The translations under genes and the position numbers were made by a program. The notes beneath the pieces were generated by a model. That model was not told where the DNA came from. It searched no databases and saw nothing but the letters and a program-made list of their open reading frames with translations. From the NCBI GenBank assembly GCA_031772625.1, contig CM062812.1, positions 726,738,300 through 726,802,299 of the forward strand: a DNA stretch of 64,000 nt. Direction: 5' to 3'. Source of the stretch: Pinus tabuliformis (lineage: Eukaryota > Streptophyta > Pinopsida > Pinales > Pinaceae). Shown piece after piece: positions 47,236-60,126 of this stretch; the first letter of the stretch is position 1, and every line of letters starts with the position of its first letter.

Positions 47236-48639
47236 CAAGGGAATTTTTTAGTTTTTCGTTGCATGAATGACTCAAGTATGTCATAGCTCTGAACAATATC
47301 TAGATATATTTAATCAATTTCACACCAAAACAGTGAAAGACATCAGAAAGAATATTCCCAAGTCCACCCTAGAAGAATGATTGCATGATCAACAAAACCA
47401 TATACACCCCTCAACTACCTTTAAAAGAAAATAACATACAGGAAATTGAAGGAAGGTGACATGTTTCTTATTGTCCAAGTATCCAAAAATATTCACCCAT
47501 AGAAATCAAGATAGGGGGATAAACTTACAAGAAATTATGTCCTGCATAAATCTCTATTTCTAATCATAAACATAAACTAGCTAACAATGCAAATTCCTAG
47601 TACCAATAGTTATTATCATATTTTGACAAACCTTCTGGGATGAAGTTACCATTTGTTTGCAAGACAGTCCCAAAATAAATGTACAATTTATTCAATTTTA
47701 TCTAATATAAGTATTAAGAACAGAAAGTACATGTGTTCCCAATTTCAAATAAGTGTCCAATGTGAACCTACAAAGGATATATCTTTTCTCACCAGGGTAA
47801 AAATCAATCTATCCTTTCGAGCCTAGGGTAATTGTTTTGCAACTAAGTGGTTCAATTAGAGGTTTTACTAAGTGGTAAAGTTGAGTTAACACCTTATCCA
47901 CAACCCCAACTTAGATCCCAAAGCCTAAGCACAAAGGGAAACAAAGTTGAAGAAGAAATCATGACCATAAAAAGGAATGTGTTTGGCATTAGCTTTGGGG
48001 TTCAATATATCTCACAACAGCATTAGAGGAAGTGACACTGGAGTTCAAGTAACTTTATTAAGATATGTGCATCTATAAGAATTCACTGTTGTCTATGGAT
48101 ATTACTTTGACAAAGCTAATCAGACTTCATGCTTCTTGTTGTTGCATAGCCTATTTGTTATATACCACATTGTTCAAAGTAGGGATGAGTAATCTTCTCA
48201 AGTCAAAATTATAATTTCATGTGTAGCATACTAAAACCTACAAGTTAATTCCACCCACCCTAATCTGAGCACAATATCAGAAATAGAAGAAAGACACCTG
48301 CACAGTTAAAAACACAAGAGAGCTAGTACACAAGCATGAGAGAAGATTGCTAGAAATATGCCCATGCTGTACACTCCTTTGTGTTTATGGAGGATATAAA
48401 TTTGTGAGGAAAGCAATCAGAGATCACCAAATCTCTAACAAAATACAATAAATTGTGTGAGCGATCGGTTAAGGTTCAGTCACCCAAAAGAGATAAGGAT
48501 CAAGTACAAAGTATAAAAAATCAAATACAATACATGTTTGCTAGACTAAATCTCACCAATTTATTCCTACCAAGAAGATGATGTCCTTAAATTTTTCTGA
48601 AGATGAGGAAAGTACTGCTCAAATGCAGATTAGGAAACC
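47236..48639. other. CACTA interior, no recognised gene
   Basis: Nothing recognised; no sizeable open frame. Confidence 0.45.
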
Positions 48640-50760
48640 CACTTTGCTTGAGTGGCCAAACTGCCTTTGCGTCCCACCATGTAAGTGGTGATTTGACAAC
48701 ACCTAGTAGGTATGGTGTGGGCATAAACAAGTGTATCTTTATATAGAGCACACTAAAAATCTAGAATTGTGGGTTCCCAATGTGCAATTGGAATTTGGAA
48801 CAGGTTCTTCCGAGTGAGGTGGTTCATACAACTTCAACCTGTTAACATTCACTAGACCACAGATGCCAATTTGAGGTGGGAGATACAACTTGAAGTCATT
48901 AGGACCGATTTAATGTGATGACATATATACCACATTGAATGGTCTTGAGCTTGTGACACTGCTCATTTTTTATATTGGTGCTTATTCAAATACAGCATAA
49001 CTCAGTCACAAACTTGAAAAGGTGGAGCAACTCAATGCCAATTATGAAGTATTTTATACTTAGCTTGTGTCCAATGAAGGATGCATGAACCTTGCTATGG
49101 ATCGTGGCCAAGTTCTATGTGAAATTTAATATAAAATAATTAAATGAAAACCAAAAAAAAAAAAAATGTTACTAGATCATTCTGATGGTGGGATGTGGTT
49201 GGAACTGGGAGAACAACTTGAATCTCACAAAGAGCAAGACAAAAAAGACAAAACATAGATCAAAAGGAGAGTATCCTATAGAGGCATAAGAGGCATAAGT
49301 GGTTGCATAGTTGTTGTGCTGCAAAAATATCCAGCTACTGATCCCACTATATGTTCTGCTAATGAGAAAGTTTGTTAAAGACATGAGCGCTTTTGTTCTA
49401 GTTGTGCTACAAACTATGCAAGTGATAATTCCACTCTTTCTTCTGCTAGTGGTAGATGTAAAGAGGATGAACCAAGGTTTTGTTCACTACCTTGATTTGA
49501 CCATTAGTCTATAGTTGAAATGGAGTGGAAAACAAAAGCTAACAACCTAAAAGCTTCCCAAAGATTTCCAAAAGTGACTGAAAATCCAGATTCATAATAA
49601 AAAATGATGGTCAACGGTAATCCAAAATGGTTCCAAACACAATGGAAGAGAAGTATTGCAGTTGTAGATGCAACAATAGTTTTGTTGAATGCTATGAAAA
49701 GTTAAAACTATCATCCTGGAAAATCTGCATATTGCCACAAACATGCAATCATGTTTCCATTGAATAGTTGGTAAACCACTGACGAAATCCATGGCAAAGG
49801 ATTCTTAAGCCCCAATGTCAACATTTTTGGATGTGGTTTTCCACTTGTTTCCACGTGAAAATCCAACAGAAGTACCTCTACAAATGCAATAGAGTATTTT
49901 TCACACCAAAAATCCCTCGATAAGATGAGGGGCACAATCTTGATAAGAAGGTAATAATCAAGATGATCTAGCTAGAACACTCATCTGATTCAACTTATAG
50001 AGAATGCCACTGTGGACTGTGTAGTTTAGGAAGAGTGTCTAGTTAACCATAGTAGAATTCTTGATGGACTCTATCACTGGAATAAGGCCCATAAAATACT
50101 GGGATTTTCAAACTCCATATAGACAGCAAAATCTAAAGCCTAAAATGGAAATAACCTTGGTAGGGATGTACAAAGCCCATTTTTAGTGTCTTGTGAATGT
50201 AAAAATAGAAGAAGTGTAAAATAGTTTTTTTACGAAAGTTGTTGTGTCACCATTGCTCAAGTACTTGGATGGTGCACATATCATTCCCTGGCGAAAGTGT
50301 TGTGGTTGGGCTTGTAAAGAATGCCATTGTCAATTGCATAGTCAAGGAAGAGTGTTTGGTTAACCAAGGTAAAATGCTAGATTGAATCTATCACTGGACT
50401 AAAGCCCATAGAATATTGGGAGTTTCAATCCCCATAGGTGGCACATCTATAGCCTAGAATGGAAGGAAACTTGGTAGGTATGTACAAAACCCATTTTTAG
50501 TGTCTTTTGAATAAAAAATCAGAAGAGGTTAATGATCAGTGTTGAAGTAGCCATAATATTGTGCATGTTTAGCAAAATGATATGGCCTACCTCGGATCAA
50601 GTTAGAACCACTAGGAGAAGTGACATTAAACTTTGTTATTCCACAAAGAAATCCAATAACTAAAGTGATGGAACAATTCCAACTGATAAGGCCAGGTTGT
50701 CCACACTCCTCAACCCACCCTAGCAATATGACATAGGACAAGGTGTTTTTTGTAGCTTTA
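48640..50760 (-). pseudogene. Decayed Ty3/gypsy integrase region
   Basis: On the minus strand MDFVSGLPTIQWKHDCMFVA then CRFSRM (49792 downward) matches the start of a Ty3 integrase core. Near 48800-48880 a VNVNRLKLYEP-like block matches an integrase C-terminus. Stops and frameshifts are frequent. A 317-bp-spaced duplication sits at about 50001-50215 and 50318-50525 (agaatgccattgt, gaagagtgt, cccatttttagtgtctt). No LTRs were identified for this piece. Confidence 0.6.
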
Positions 50761-51330
50761 TGTCTACAATCAGCTCTTGGGATACCAGAATTTTTTCACT
50801 AATAGTGTTCATGATGATGGACACTGACCAACCTTTGATCTGGCAGTTTTGAGTGAACAGAGCTTCTTCATCGTTGTTCTGTAATTTGTGGCCATCAACA
50901 CTACATCTATGTCTCTAGAGAATTGGTGTTATTCACTGAGAAATGATTGAGCCTTCTCAGTGATCTTCCCTAGAAAAATTTTCACTCGTAATTTGAATGC
51001 CCATACTTTTTATGGTGAGAGTTCCTCTTGTTTTCTATCCTAACAAAAGGAGTTGCACAAGAAGACTCCAAGTTTTGTCCACTAGTATTCAGTTCACCCT
51101 TGGAAGCGGTAATGGGTTGAGAAGAGAAAACAAAAGTTTGTTGACTGATAATATTGGTTTAGGGGAACTTAACATCTATTTTGGAAGTAAGATGGAAGGT
51201 CAAATTCTTGACTTTATGAGAATGAATAGGAGTGGTGGAGAGACCCTCTCCTGAGGGTCCTGTATGATATGGATATTTAGCTCTAGGAGCTCCGGGGGGC
51301 TTGGGGTACTTCTTAGAGCAATTAGAAACC
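50761..51330. other. No recognised gene
   Basis: Interrupted short frames, probably retrotransposon debris, none assignable. Confidence 0.35.
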
Positions 51331-51555
51331 ATAGGGTGAGTGGCTCAGCCTTCCCCTAGTGGTTTGCTATGTAGGCAAGATGAGTGGTTCATCCTTCTCC
51401 TGCTGAGACACAAGCATAGATTTAGTGGTCCATCCTTCCCCTAGTGATTTTTTTGTGTACGAGGTGACTGGTTCAGCCTTCCTGTGGGATCCCCCTGGTG
51501 ACATGTAGGAAGTATGAGTGGTTCATTCTTCTCCTGTTGATACATCCTACCCATG
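51331..51555 (+). repeat. ~43-bp minisatellite, five units
   Basis: Units begin gagtggttcatccttctcct-like sequence at about 51338, 51383, 51428, 51470 and 51510. They vary between gctcagcc, gttcatcc and gtccatcc. Confidence 0.75.
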
Positions 51556-51894
51556 TAATTTGGGACTCGTGGGAAGTACCTCTCATCTGGCCAATGAGCA
51601 GGGAAATGAGGATAGGGACCATAGTACTATTGATGGACACATTGTGTACTACTGTACTCCATATGCTAGGATGATATTGATCTGTGATCAATTGGAACTG
51701 ACTTCGGATCAGTAAGAGCGGTATGAGACACTCTCTTTATATGGGGCTGACTACGGGTCAGTAGAGAATGGTATGATACATTCTCGATCACTTATTCTTC
51801 TTCATAGTCCAACAGAGCATAGTAGTACAGGGCATTGCATTGATGGAAGAGAGTATAGACTGACAGATGGATTAGCAGATGGAGTTCTCCCTAG

Positions 51895-52200
51895 TTGAGA
51901 GGGAGTGTTAAAGTTGGCAACTAGGGCCAAACTCCATGTGGGTCTTCTTATCTATGGCAACTGATATTTTTCTTGGATTCCTCTTGTCGAGAAGTGTAGG
52001 ATTGATCTAAATATCATCCGATTCTAACATGCATTCATGGAGATATAAATTTATTTATGTTATTTGACAATTTGTCAATGTCGATCAGCAACCAAATTAC
52101 CCCAACTTATCATCAACGATTTATTATAAATAGAATAGGACTTCAAGTCATTTTGTACACACACTTCTCATAATATCTCTCTCCACTCATTTGGGTTTGG
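51895..52200 (+). repeat. Copia-like polypurine tract and start of an LTR
   Basis: gttgagagggag followed by TGTTAAAGTTGGCAACTAGG at 51906 is the usual PPT/LTR junction of a copia element. A TATA-like ttataaatagaa follows at 52134. The other LTR and the 3' boundary were not found. Confidence 0.5.
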
Positions 52201-53280
52201 TGGCTAGAGAGATCAAGAGGGGGAATCCCTAAACGCATTGAAGAAAGGGTCTTCTAAGAGATCCCTAGACGCAGAACTAAAGAGCCCTAGCCACAATGTT
52301 ATGAGGAGATATTTTTGCAGGTAAGAAGATATCAATACGCTGTCAAGAGGGAGTTATATTTGCAGTTCAAGGAGTAAGTCTATCCATTGTAATAATATGC
52401 CCTAGCAGCAGTCCAAACAAGAAGTTCAAGCTATTGTTCAGTTGTGCCCTAATCCATTGTCAAGGAAGGACTAATGTTTCCCTAGTTGCAATCCTAAAGG
52501 AGGTGATCTTAGCTGCAATTGAAGAGGCCCTAACCAACAACATGTGAAGGCCTAAATCCGTAGTTAGAGGAGCCCTTATCATAGCATGAAAGGGACCCTT
52601 AGATGCAACAAGAAAAGTGAACCTAGCCATAGCAAAAAGGAAATATCTCATCAGCATGAAGGGTCACATTATTGTAGGTCACAGCGTGGATTGTTTTGGG
52701 CATGATCAAGCTGTTCTTAAACTCGGTACGCTGGGAAGGAGAATCCAAACAAAGGAGGAGCTAGGGGTTGCTGTGTAAGCACTGTTTGAATAACTGTTTG
52801 AAGGGACCTAAGCTTCATTCCATTATCAGACTAGGTCGCAGGCCATAGCCAGTAGTTGGAGGTCTTTAAGTCTTGCATTTAGAAAGATAGAAGCCTTATA
52901 AGGCAGCGTGTGGTTGGATGGATTGTATGAAAGCTAGCCACAATCAATAAGTGGATTGTGGGGTGTGTTTAGGGTGTTGTAGCACACTAAGTTTGTGCCC
53001 TAACTAGTGACTAGGTCTGCCATGAAATACATCAGTCCTTGTTGCATATGAAATGTGCCAGATTAGCAGCCTTGTCATGATCAGTGAAGCAGTGAAGGAA
53101 GGAGAATATTATTGAAGGAAAGCCTCAATATTTTTGGGTAATTGGTTGAGTTTTTCTAAGCCTATCATCTACTGCATATCTTCAGTCCTTGGTATCATAT
53201 TTGCAACCTCATTGTGTCATCGTTACAGAGAAGATTTTTGATCTCCTATTTAGCAAGTCAAGTATTGACTTCAAATAATT
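52201..53280. other. No recognised gene
   Basis: Probably the continuation of LTR-derived sequence. It contains repeated phrases such as gccctagccaca and ccctaa-containing units, with no coding features. Confidence 0.35.
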
Positions 53281-53420
53281 GTACTCTATCTCTCTCTGCT
53301 GAACTATTGAAGAATATAAGAAGAATTGATCAAGGGTTTCCCCACATTGGGGTTTGTCCCTGGCTGGTGCCACATCTTGTGTCCTCTTGTCTTGGCTTGT
53401 CTTCTACTGTTTATGTATAT
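53281..53420 (+). repeat. Copia-type LTR fragment, forward copy
   Basis: gtactctatctctctctgct, then gaagaattgatcaagggttt, then gtgtcctcttgtcttggctt. The reverse-complement homologue lies at 56868-57000. Confidence 0.65.
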
Positions 53421-54480
53421 GTTCTATCAGCACTTTACTATCATGCTGATGTGATTGCTAATCTGAATATTGTCATTGAGCTAATATAAAAAATTGAATT
53501 AAATTTCTCTAAGCATAGAACATACCTAAATTTAACATGGGCTAAGTCTATCATCTAAGCGAAGGATGAAAGTTTGTTCTAAGATAATGGTAGCTATAGT
53601 TAAGGGCTATATCATGCATTGAATGGTGATAGAAGAAGACCAAAGACAAAGAGGCTATCTTGGATCGAAAGAAGAGATCAATGAAGGTCGAGGACTATGT
53701 CTAGGGTTGAAAAAGAAAAAAAAGGAGACCGAGACTCTCCTAGTGACAGTGTAATAACAATGCGAAGAAGGACTGAAGTGATATAGTGCAAAGGAGGAAG
53801 ACTATGAAGGTCGAAGTGTGCAAGAGATAGTGAAATGTGTCTTGAAGAAGAATTAAGTCAAGAATTTTGTCAAGGGTCTTGTTATTCGTCAATAGAAGAA
53901 TATATAAGAAGATATTAAAGGGTTTTCCTCTCAAGAGGAGAGGTCTTGGCCCTGGCAGAAAACCAACATCATGTGTTCTTGTCTCATTGTTTTGGTAGCT
54001 ATTTGATGAAGTAAAAAATACACACACTAATGATATCAAGAAAATATTCTGCTAATAAGCTAAAGATAAAATACCTCACAAATAGTTATCATGCTAAGAA
54101 GAATCACATAAACTACATTTGCCCTAGATTCTTCAACAACCCTAACTAGGCCAAAGTTGATAGCAGAGAAGCAAACACTTAAACAGTCAGCAAAGGTATG
54201 TACTTTGGTACGTTCTTATAGGTGTTGGATCCTTGTTATTGGACTAGTTTTGGATCAGTTTGACTAGAAGCCTGTGGGAGCCATTTGGAGGACTTTTCTT
54301 GATGGTTGAAAGTCCCTCCTAGGAGTAGATCTTGCAGTTATTGGATTGGTTGCCATTGGACTAATGGAGGGCAGTTTGTTGGCTACCCAAAGTAGTCTGT
54401 GACTAGCAGTCATAAAAAGAGTTTGACCACTGAAGTTTTGGGAGCCTATGTGTAGCTCTTTGATGGATGAAAGAGGCTAC
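53421..54480. other. LTR-like debris
   Basis: A related but diverged piece is at 53870-54000 (gaagaatatataagaagata, gggttttcctc, catgtgttcttgtctcattg). No gene. Confidence 0.4.
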
Positions 54481-54999
54481 TAGAAGGTAGATTGGAGCTC
54501 AGGGATTGGCTAACCTAGAAGAGAAGATTGGATCAGCCTGTGTTCATTGAAGAAAAAGCGACTTGCAGCAGTGATAGGTGTCAGCCCTCATGGAGATTCT
54601 AAGATTCTATCCTAGACCCAAGATCATGGAAATTCAATAGTATTCCTAGTTAAATAGGAGCAGCCTATGTGCATGGATTGAGGGAAGTAGATGAAGGGTC
54701 TTGCAGGTGTTTCAAGCTTAGGAAAAGAAAAGAAAACTAGATTGGTTTCCAGTGAAACAAAGTTGTATAATAAGAAATCCATTGCTCATTCTCTATCAAT
54801 AAAATTATCAATCAAGGAGAGGGTTTTCCTAGTTGAGTTCTCTAGAAAAATTGTGTTTTGCGATTGTGTGATTGTTATTTAATTATGTTTTATTCTGTTA
54901 CAATTAGAAATTATGTGTCTTGGTGTTACAATTTAGTTTCAGAATTGTTCACTATAGCAGTGCAGCATTTTCAAAGATTTTTTAAATGGTATCAGAGCA
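54481..54999 (+). repeat. LTR 3' portion followed by a primer-binding site
   Basis: gagagggttttcctagttga, then ttatgtgtcttggtgttaca, ends shortly before tggtatcagagc (54988-54999), a perfect initiator-Met primer site in plus orientation. It marks the 5' end of a truncated copia-like element whose body is not recognisable downstream. Confidence 0.65.
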
Positions 55000-55480
55000 A
55001 GGAACATAGTAAATACCAACATAAGTAGATCCATATATCACAAGAAGCAACACAATCATAGGAGAACTTCTGAAGCAACCGTAGCCTCTTGATCAATCCA
55101 CATCACCATTGAATTTCCCAAAAAGCTTTAAGATCATAATTCCACAAGAGTGATCGGCCATGCTAATCACGAAAAAAATATTATTGAATTTATAAACTCT
55201 TGTCAACCCTAACCTTGCCTTCTTCTCCATAATTCGGTATACAAGTTTAAATCATTTGAAATTTTAACAATAAAAATCATAGAAATGAGATCATAAAAAT
55301 ACCTTTCAAAGGTATCCATACACCTCGGAGTTCTCGAAGGTTGAAATTTTATCTTCATATGTGGATGACATGTTTTCTACTCCGAATTGCAGTGAAAACC
55401 TCCAAATCCAAATCAACAGAAGAATATCTCAATTAAAGCTCGAGCAAACCCAGATCCGATATAATAAATACATGTTAAAA
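55000..55480. other. No recognised gene
   Basis: Follows the primer site but contains no gag-like coding sequence. Confidence 0.4.
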
Positions 55481-55798
55481 ATCTAGTCTAATTGATAGGG
55501 CAGCGAATAATTGAATATCATAGGAGGGTATGGAATTTGCTGCGAAATCATAAAGATTATGAGCAGAGAAAGAGCGAACTCAATCCCAAACTTGGCAAAG
55601 AAAAATAGTCATGTCCCAAACCTGGAAAAAGAGAATAGAATCTAGTCTAATTGATAGGGCAGCCAATAATTGAATATCATAGCAGAGTATGGAATCTGTT
55701 GCGAAATCATAAAGATTATGAGCAGAGAAAGAGCGAACTCAATCCCAAACTTGGCAAAGGAGAATAACCGAGTCCCAAACCTCGCAAAATATAATAGT
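55481..55798. repeat. 159-bp tandem duplication
   Basis: Copies start with atctagtctaattgataggg at 55481 and 55640 and share gagcagagaaagagcgaact, followed by caatcccaaacttggcaaag. Confidence 0.9.
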
Positions 55799-56867
55799 GG
55801 CGGGAAAATAATTTTTAATAGGTCATTTAGATTTTAGAGTAGCGGCCAAATTAAATTTTAATTGGTAGTAAAATCTTATAAAGCAATTGCTATGGTCCCT
55901 TATTTTTTCATTAAGTTTTATTTTTATTTGAGAAAAAGGAGGTTATCTCATAGAAGTTATATCTAATGATGTTGAGGATAAGTGATAATGTTAGTTTAAT
56001 GAAGGTATCAATAAAAATGATATGAGGCTTAGAAATAAAAATTATTTGAGGAGTAAGTATGTTTATATAAGGAGGGAAAATGGACCAGCTGTACACATAA
56101 GGGAAATATTTATCAATTTTTAAAGAGGTGAAAAATATGTTTAAATTTGTAAATAATGTTATCGATAAAATTAAATAGTTATAGATAGTTCATTATTTTT
56201 GAGGAAGTTTACTTAGAGTTTAAAAATACCTTATTAGAAGCTAGCTATAGCTTAGAAGGCCTTCACATGCGTTGTGAAGAGATACATATGATAAATTTTG
56301 ACTAAAGGAAATAAGGGGTACAATAAGATCAATGTATAGCACCTACTCAAATCACTAAGAATATACCCAAACCATCAAGATGACACACTTATATGAGCAA
56401 AATTATGAAACACCATGGAACAAGTCATATTAAAACTTACAGCCAAAGCATCAAGAATTAGAACAAAGTGTTTAAGTTAACACAATAAAAATAGTACACA
56501 TTGGAAATAATATCATATACATATGGATCATACATATCCAGCTAAATGTTGTAGCTAAAGGAACCTCTCCCTACACCTAGTGTCCTAGATGGTCAAGGCA
56601 AGTTGTGATCAAACCAATGATGCATACATGAATTACATATAGATTTGTATACCTTAGATGGAAAATGATCAATGTGACAGGAATCGTAGGGGTTGTGATG
56701 GCAATATGTTAATTTTAGTTAACAATGGTGTGTTCTATTCTTAGTACAGGTACTTCAATGTTCCTTAAGCAACCCAATAACATTTTCAAATCAGATTTCT
56801 AGTAGCAATCACATTAACCATTAATCACATTAACAGTAAAAATAGATAGAACATAAAAACATATGCA
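55799..56867. other. AT-rich, no recognised gene
   Basis: No repeat or coding feature stands out. Confidence 0.45.
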
Positions 56868-57000
56868 GAAGACAAGCCAAGACAAGAGGACACCAAATTT
56901 GGTAGATGCCAGGGAAAAAATCCAATGTTGGGAAAACCCTTTGATCAATTCTTCTTATTATTATATCAAAAATTCAGTAGAGAGAGAGTACAAAAGTCAA
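56868..57000 (-). repeat. Copia-type LTR fragment, inverted copy
   Basis: Complementary to 53281-53420: gaagacaagccaagacaaga then ggacacc, cagggaaaaaatccaatgtt, ctttgatcaattcttctta and gagagagagta. Confidence 0.65.
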
Positions 57001-57919
57001 ATTGACTTGCCCAATTCAAAGTCAAAACAACCCTGTCAATTTATGCAGTCAAACTTCAGCCCTAACCAAAAAGTCAATGTTGGTCAAATAAACAATAAAT
57101 CATCCTAAAAATAGCTCGGTCTTCCCAATCAAACTCGACCTGGTGAGGAGGTCAAAATCAACCTAAAATAGCTTGGTCAAACTCGGTGAAAGGAGAGAGA
57201 AAAATTGTTATAAGTTTCTGTGGTCAAATTGCAGTCAACCATGATAACGACCCATCCAAATGTTGATAAAGGCAATAGAACATCCCTTGAATCTCATAAT
57301 AAATGGGGGCATCTACACATGAGGTGATCCTTTAATTTTATCTCGTGTATATGGAAAAGCTATCAGATGTTATTAAGAAGAGGAAGGTCATTATGATTAG
57401 TTTCAACTCAATGCAAATGTAAACCCACTTTGAACGCACTAAGGGGGATCTGAAGGATACCATCCGGTGCTCTTGTGTGTATATGGTTAAAAAAAAGGCC
57501 CCTTTCATTTGCATGAAGTGTTCCTGGTACAAATCCATGTTAGAGTCGAGACCCTGAAAAGATGAAGTCTAAGTACATTGAATGTATTGTCTATAAATAA
57601 CCTCTCTAACAACCTGACAAAAACATACAATGATGGCATTTACATTGGAGATGGTGTAAATCACATGAATTGTGTTACAACTTTAATCGCTCCCCCACAA
57701 CAATGTTTCATGTTTCCTTGTTAATTATGATGCTTCAACCCTATTGGAGAAAAACCTCACAATGTAAAAGGAATTTAAAGATGATGTAACTTTAATAGTG
57801 CCCCACATTCACCCCCTAGCTCACCACTCATGGCTAATTTAAGGCTATTTCAAGCATTGATGTGGATAATATCATTTTATTTTCTCTTATGTATATTATT
57901 CTACATTAACACAATTGAG
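57001..57919. other. No recognised gene
   Basis: Nothing supported. Confidence 0.4.
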
Positions 57920-58220
57920 TTTAGCAGTTAAGGACTTAAGATTTAGGGGATTTTAGTGTCAGTGGTTAAGGGGTTAGCAGTTAAGGTGTTTAGGTGGTGA
58001 AGGGTTAGGGGTTAAGGGTCACAGGTTAAGATGATAAGGAGTTATGGCTTAGGAGTTGGTTCATGGATTATAGGTTAGGGGTTACTATTGTCTTAAGATT
58101 TAATGAGTCGAGGGGTTTATTGGTTATGAGTTGTGAATGTAGGGGTTAAGGGATTATGGATTGGGGGTTAACGAGATAGGGAATTTAGTGGTTATGGTTT
58201 AAGGGCTTATGGTTTGTGAT
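57920..58220 (+). repeat. Telomere-like degenerate G-rich repeat
   Basis: About 300 bp built from variants of ggttaggggttaaggg, tagcagttaaggggtt and gggattatgg. The canonical plant heptamer TTTAGGG appears only as atttagggg. It is a degenerate minisatellite or interstitial telomere-like tract inside the CACTA element. Confidence 0.6.
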
Positions 58221-59420
58221 AATTAGACTCCTAATCCCCTTATCACCACTTTTGGGGGTTCCCCTATCAATTTCTCTTGCTATCTTCCCTCTAGGTCCCC
58301 TAGACCCTATGAAATTAAGTCCTAAGCCCCATTCTCATTCTCTAATGCTAGGATTATAGATCATAGTAAACCATGCTTTTACCTCCGATCGAATTCTACC
58401 ATCCATGCTACCCTTGTGTCCCCTTGCCCCGTTCAATGCACCATAACATACCCCCCCACAAAACCCTTTTGGTCATGCCATTCCTCTTTTCCTAATGTTA
58501 TGAACCCCCAAATTTTGTCTCAATGCCCCTACAACTACACCCTTGGGCCCCATTGGTTAAGGGATTAAACACATTAGGGGTTATGGGATGTGATGAGGGA
58601 TCCCCTAATCCCCTTATCACAACTATAAATAGGTTCATGAACACCATCAATATGTATTGGAGGTGTTGCGATGAAAGAAATAATGAATACAAAAGTTGTG
58701 GCCAATAAGATAGGGATCATCAGGATGTTAAACCATCCAATGTAAAGATGGTTTTCAATGCTAGTGATCTAGTCACATAAAAGACCTCATAAAGTTTTTC
58801 TTTGGGACACTCCTAGGATTCAATAATTAATCCAAACTGAGAGGATTCGTTGCTAAGGTGACAATGGCAACAACCTTGATTTGACACAAAGTGACACTTA
58901 CTGAGCCTTGCACAATTAGGTTTTCGGTTTCATCATCAACAAGAGGAATAATTGACAAGTGGCAACATGTCACATTTAGGGCACTTGGTCACAAATATTT
59001 ATGCATGTTTTTCCACCGGGGTACCTTTCAAATTTCCCAAGGCACAAATTACATATTTGGATGAATTTTGGATAACTTGTCACATTCCACTAGCTTCATG
59101 CATGAAGAGGAGATCCCATCCTTTAAGAATATTTTGCAGGATTTCATGGCATAGTTAAGTGTCACATGTATAAAAGAAGAACACCATAGCCAAGAATAAG
59201 AAAATTGTCATTTTTATCACATGGTGTAAAGGAGAAGGACATAGGTGAAGAGTATTCCATTTAGAAACACAAAAAATCTCATTTATGTCATCTTTCCGGA
59301 GAAGAGGAGATATCTTGTGACAAAAAGCCCAAATTGCCAACAAAGGAAGACTCGAGCAAGGATTAACTTCTTTCACATGTTGATAGACATTCATGTATTT
59401 TAAGGCATAACAAGGGTGAG
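58221..59420. other. No recognised gene
   Basis: C-rich at 58220-58560, otherwise mixed composition. No coding or RNA feature is supported. Confidence 0.4.
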
Positions 59421-60126
59421 CTAGGTCAAAATGCTTGGAAATGAACAAATAAGAGTGTTGTGTGCCAAGGAGTGTCACCAAATTCTAGGTGCCCCAAGGA
59501 CGAAGTGTGTTAGGACAAGTTCAGAATAGGAGTTGCAGGAGGTAGGCCTATGGTTGTGATAAGGTGTACAAAGTAGTTCCAGACAAAGGGAGAATTTGGG
59601 TTGGGCACAACATTGTTTTGTCAATGACTTGGTTGGGTTCCCAAGTCGCAAAAAAAGTAAGGCTATCTATGAGGGCATGACAGTTAGGGAGTGCCAAGGT
59701 GTTCCAGGGAATGCAAAGAAGTACTAACACATGCTAGACAGTTCCAAGGCATTTTAGGCATGCCAAGACATGCCAAGTGCTAAGTCATGCTAAGAACTTC
59801 CAGGCACCAGGGTGTGGCACCAACACATGATAGGGAGTGTTATGGCCAAGTTCTAAGGAAGCACAAGGGAGCAGTAGTTTCAAATGCATGGAAATGAATG
59901 AATAAGAGTGTGACAATGATTGTTAGCTAGCGAGTACGAGGTGTGCTAAGTGTCAGGGAATGCTAGGGTGTGCCAAAGCATGCCATGAAATGTGGGGGAT
60001 GCTAACACGTGCTACATAGTGCCAAGGGATTATTAGGTGTTCCAATTGTTATGGCATGTCAAGATGTAAAATTTGTTGCTTAGTTGTTTAATTTTACGAC
60101 CACGGTTGGATGTGAGCCTTGTCTTC
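59421..60126 (+). repeat. ~700-bp direct repeat, copy A
   Basis: Starts ctaggtcaaaatgcttggaa and ends ggatgtgagccttgtcttc. It includes the gccaag minisatellite (ggcatgccaagacatgccaa). It matches copy B at 61732-62432 at roughly 85-90 percent by eye. Confidence 0.9.
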
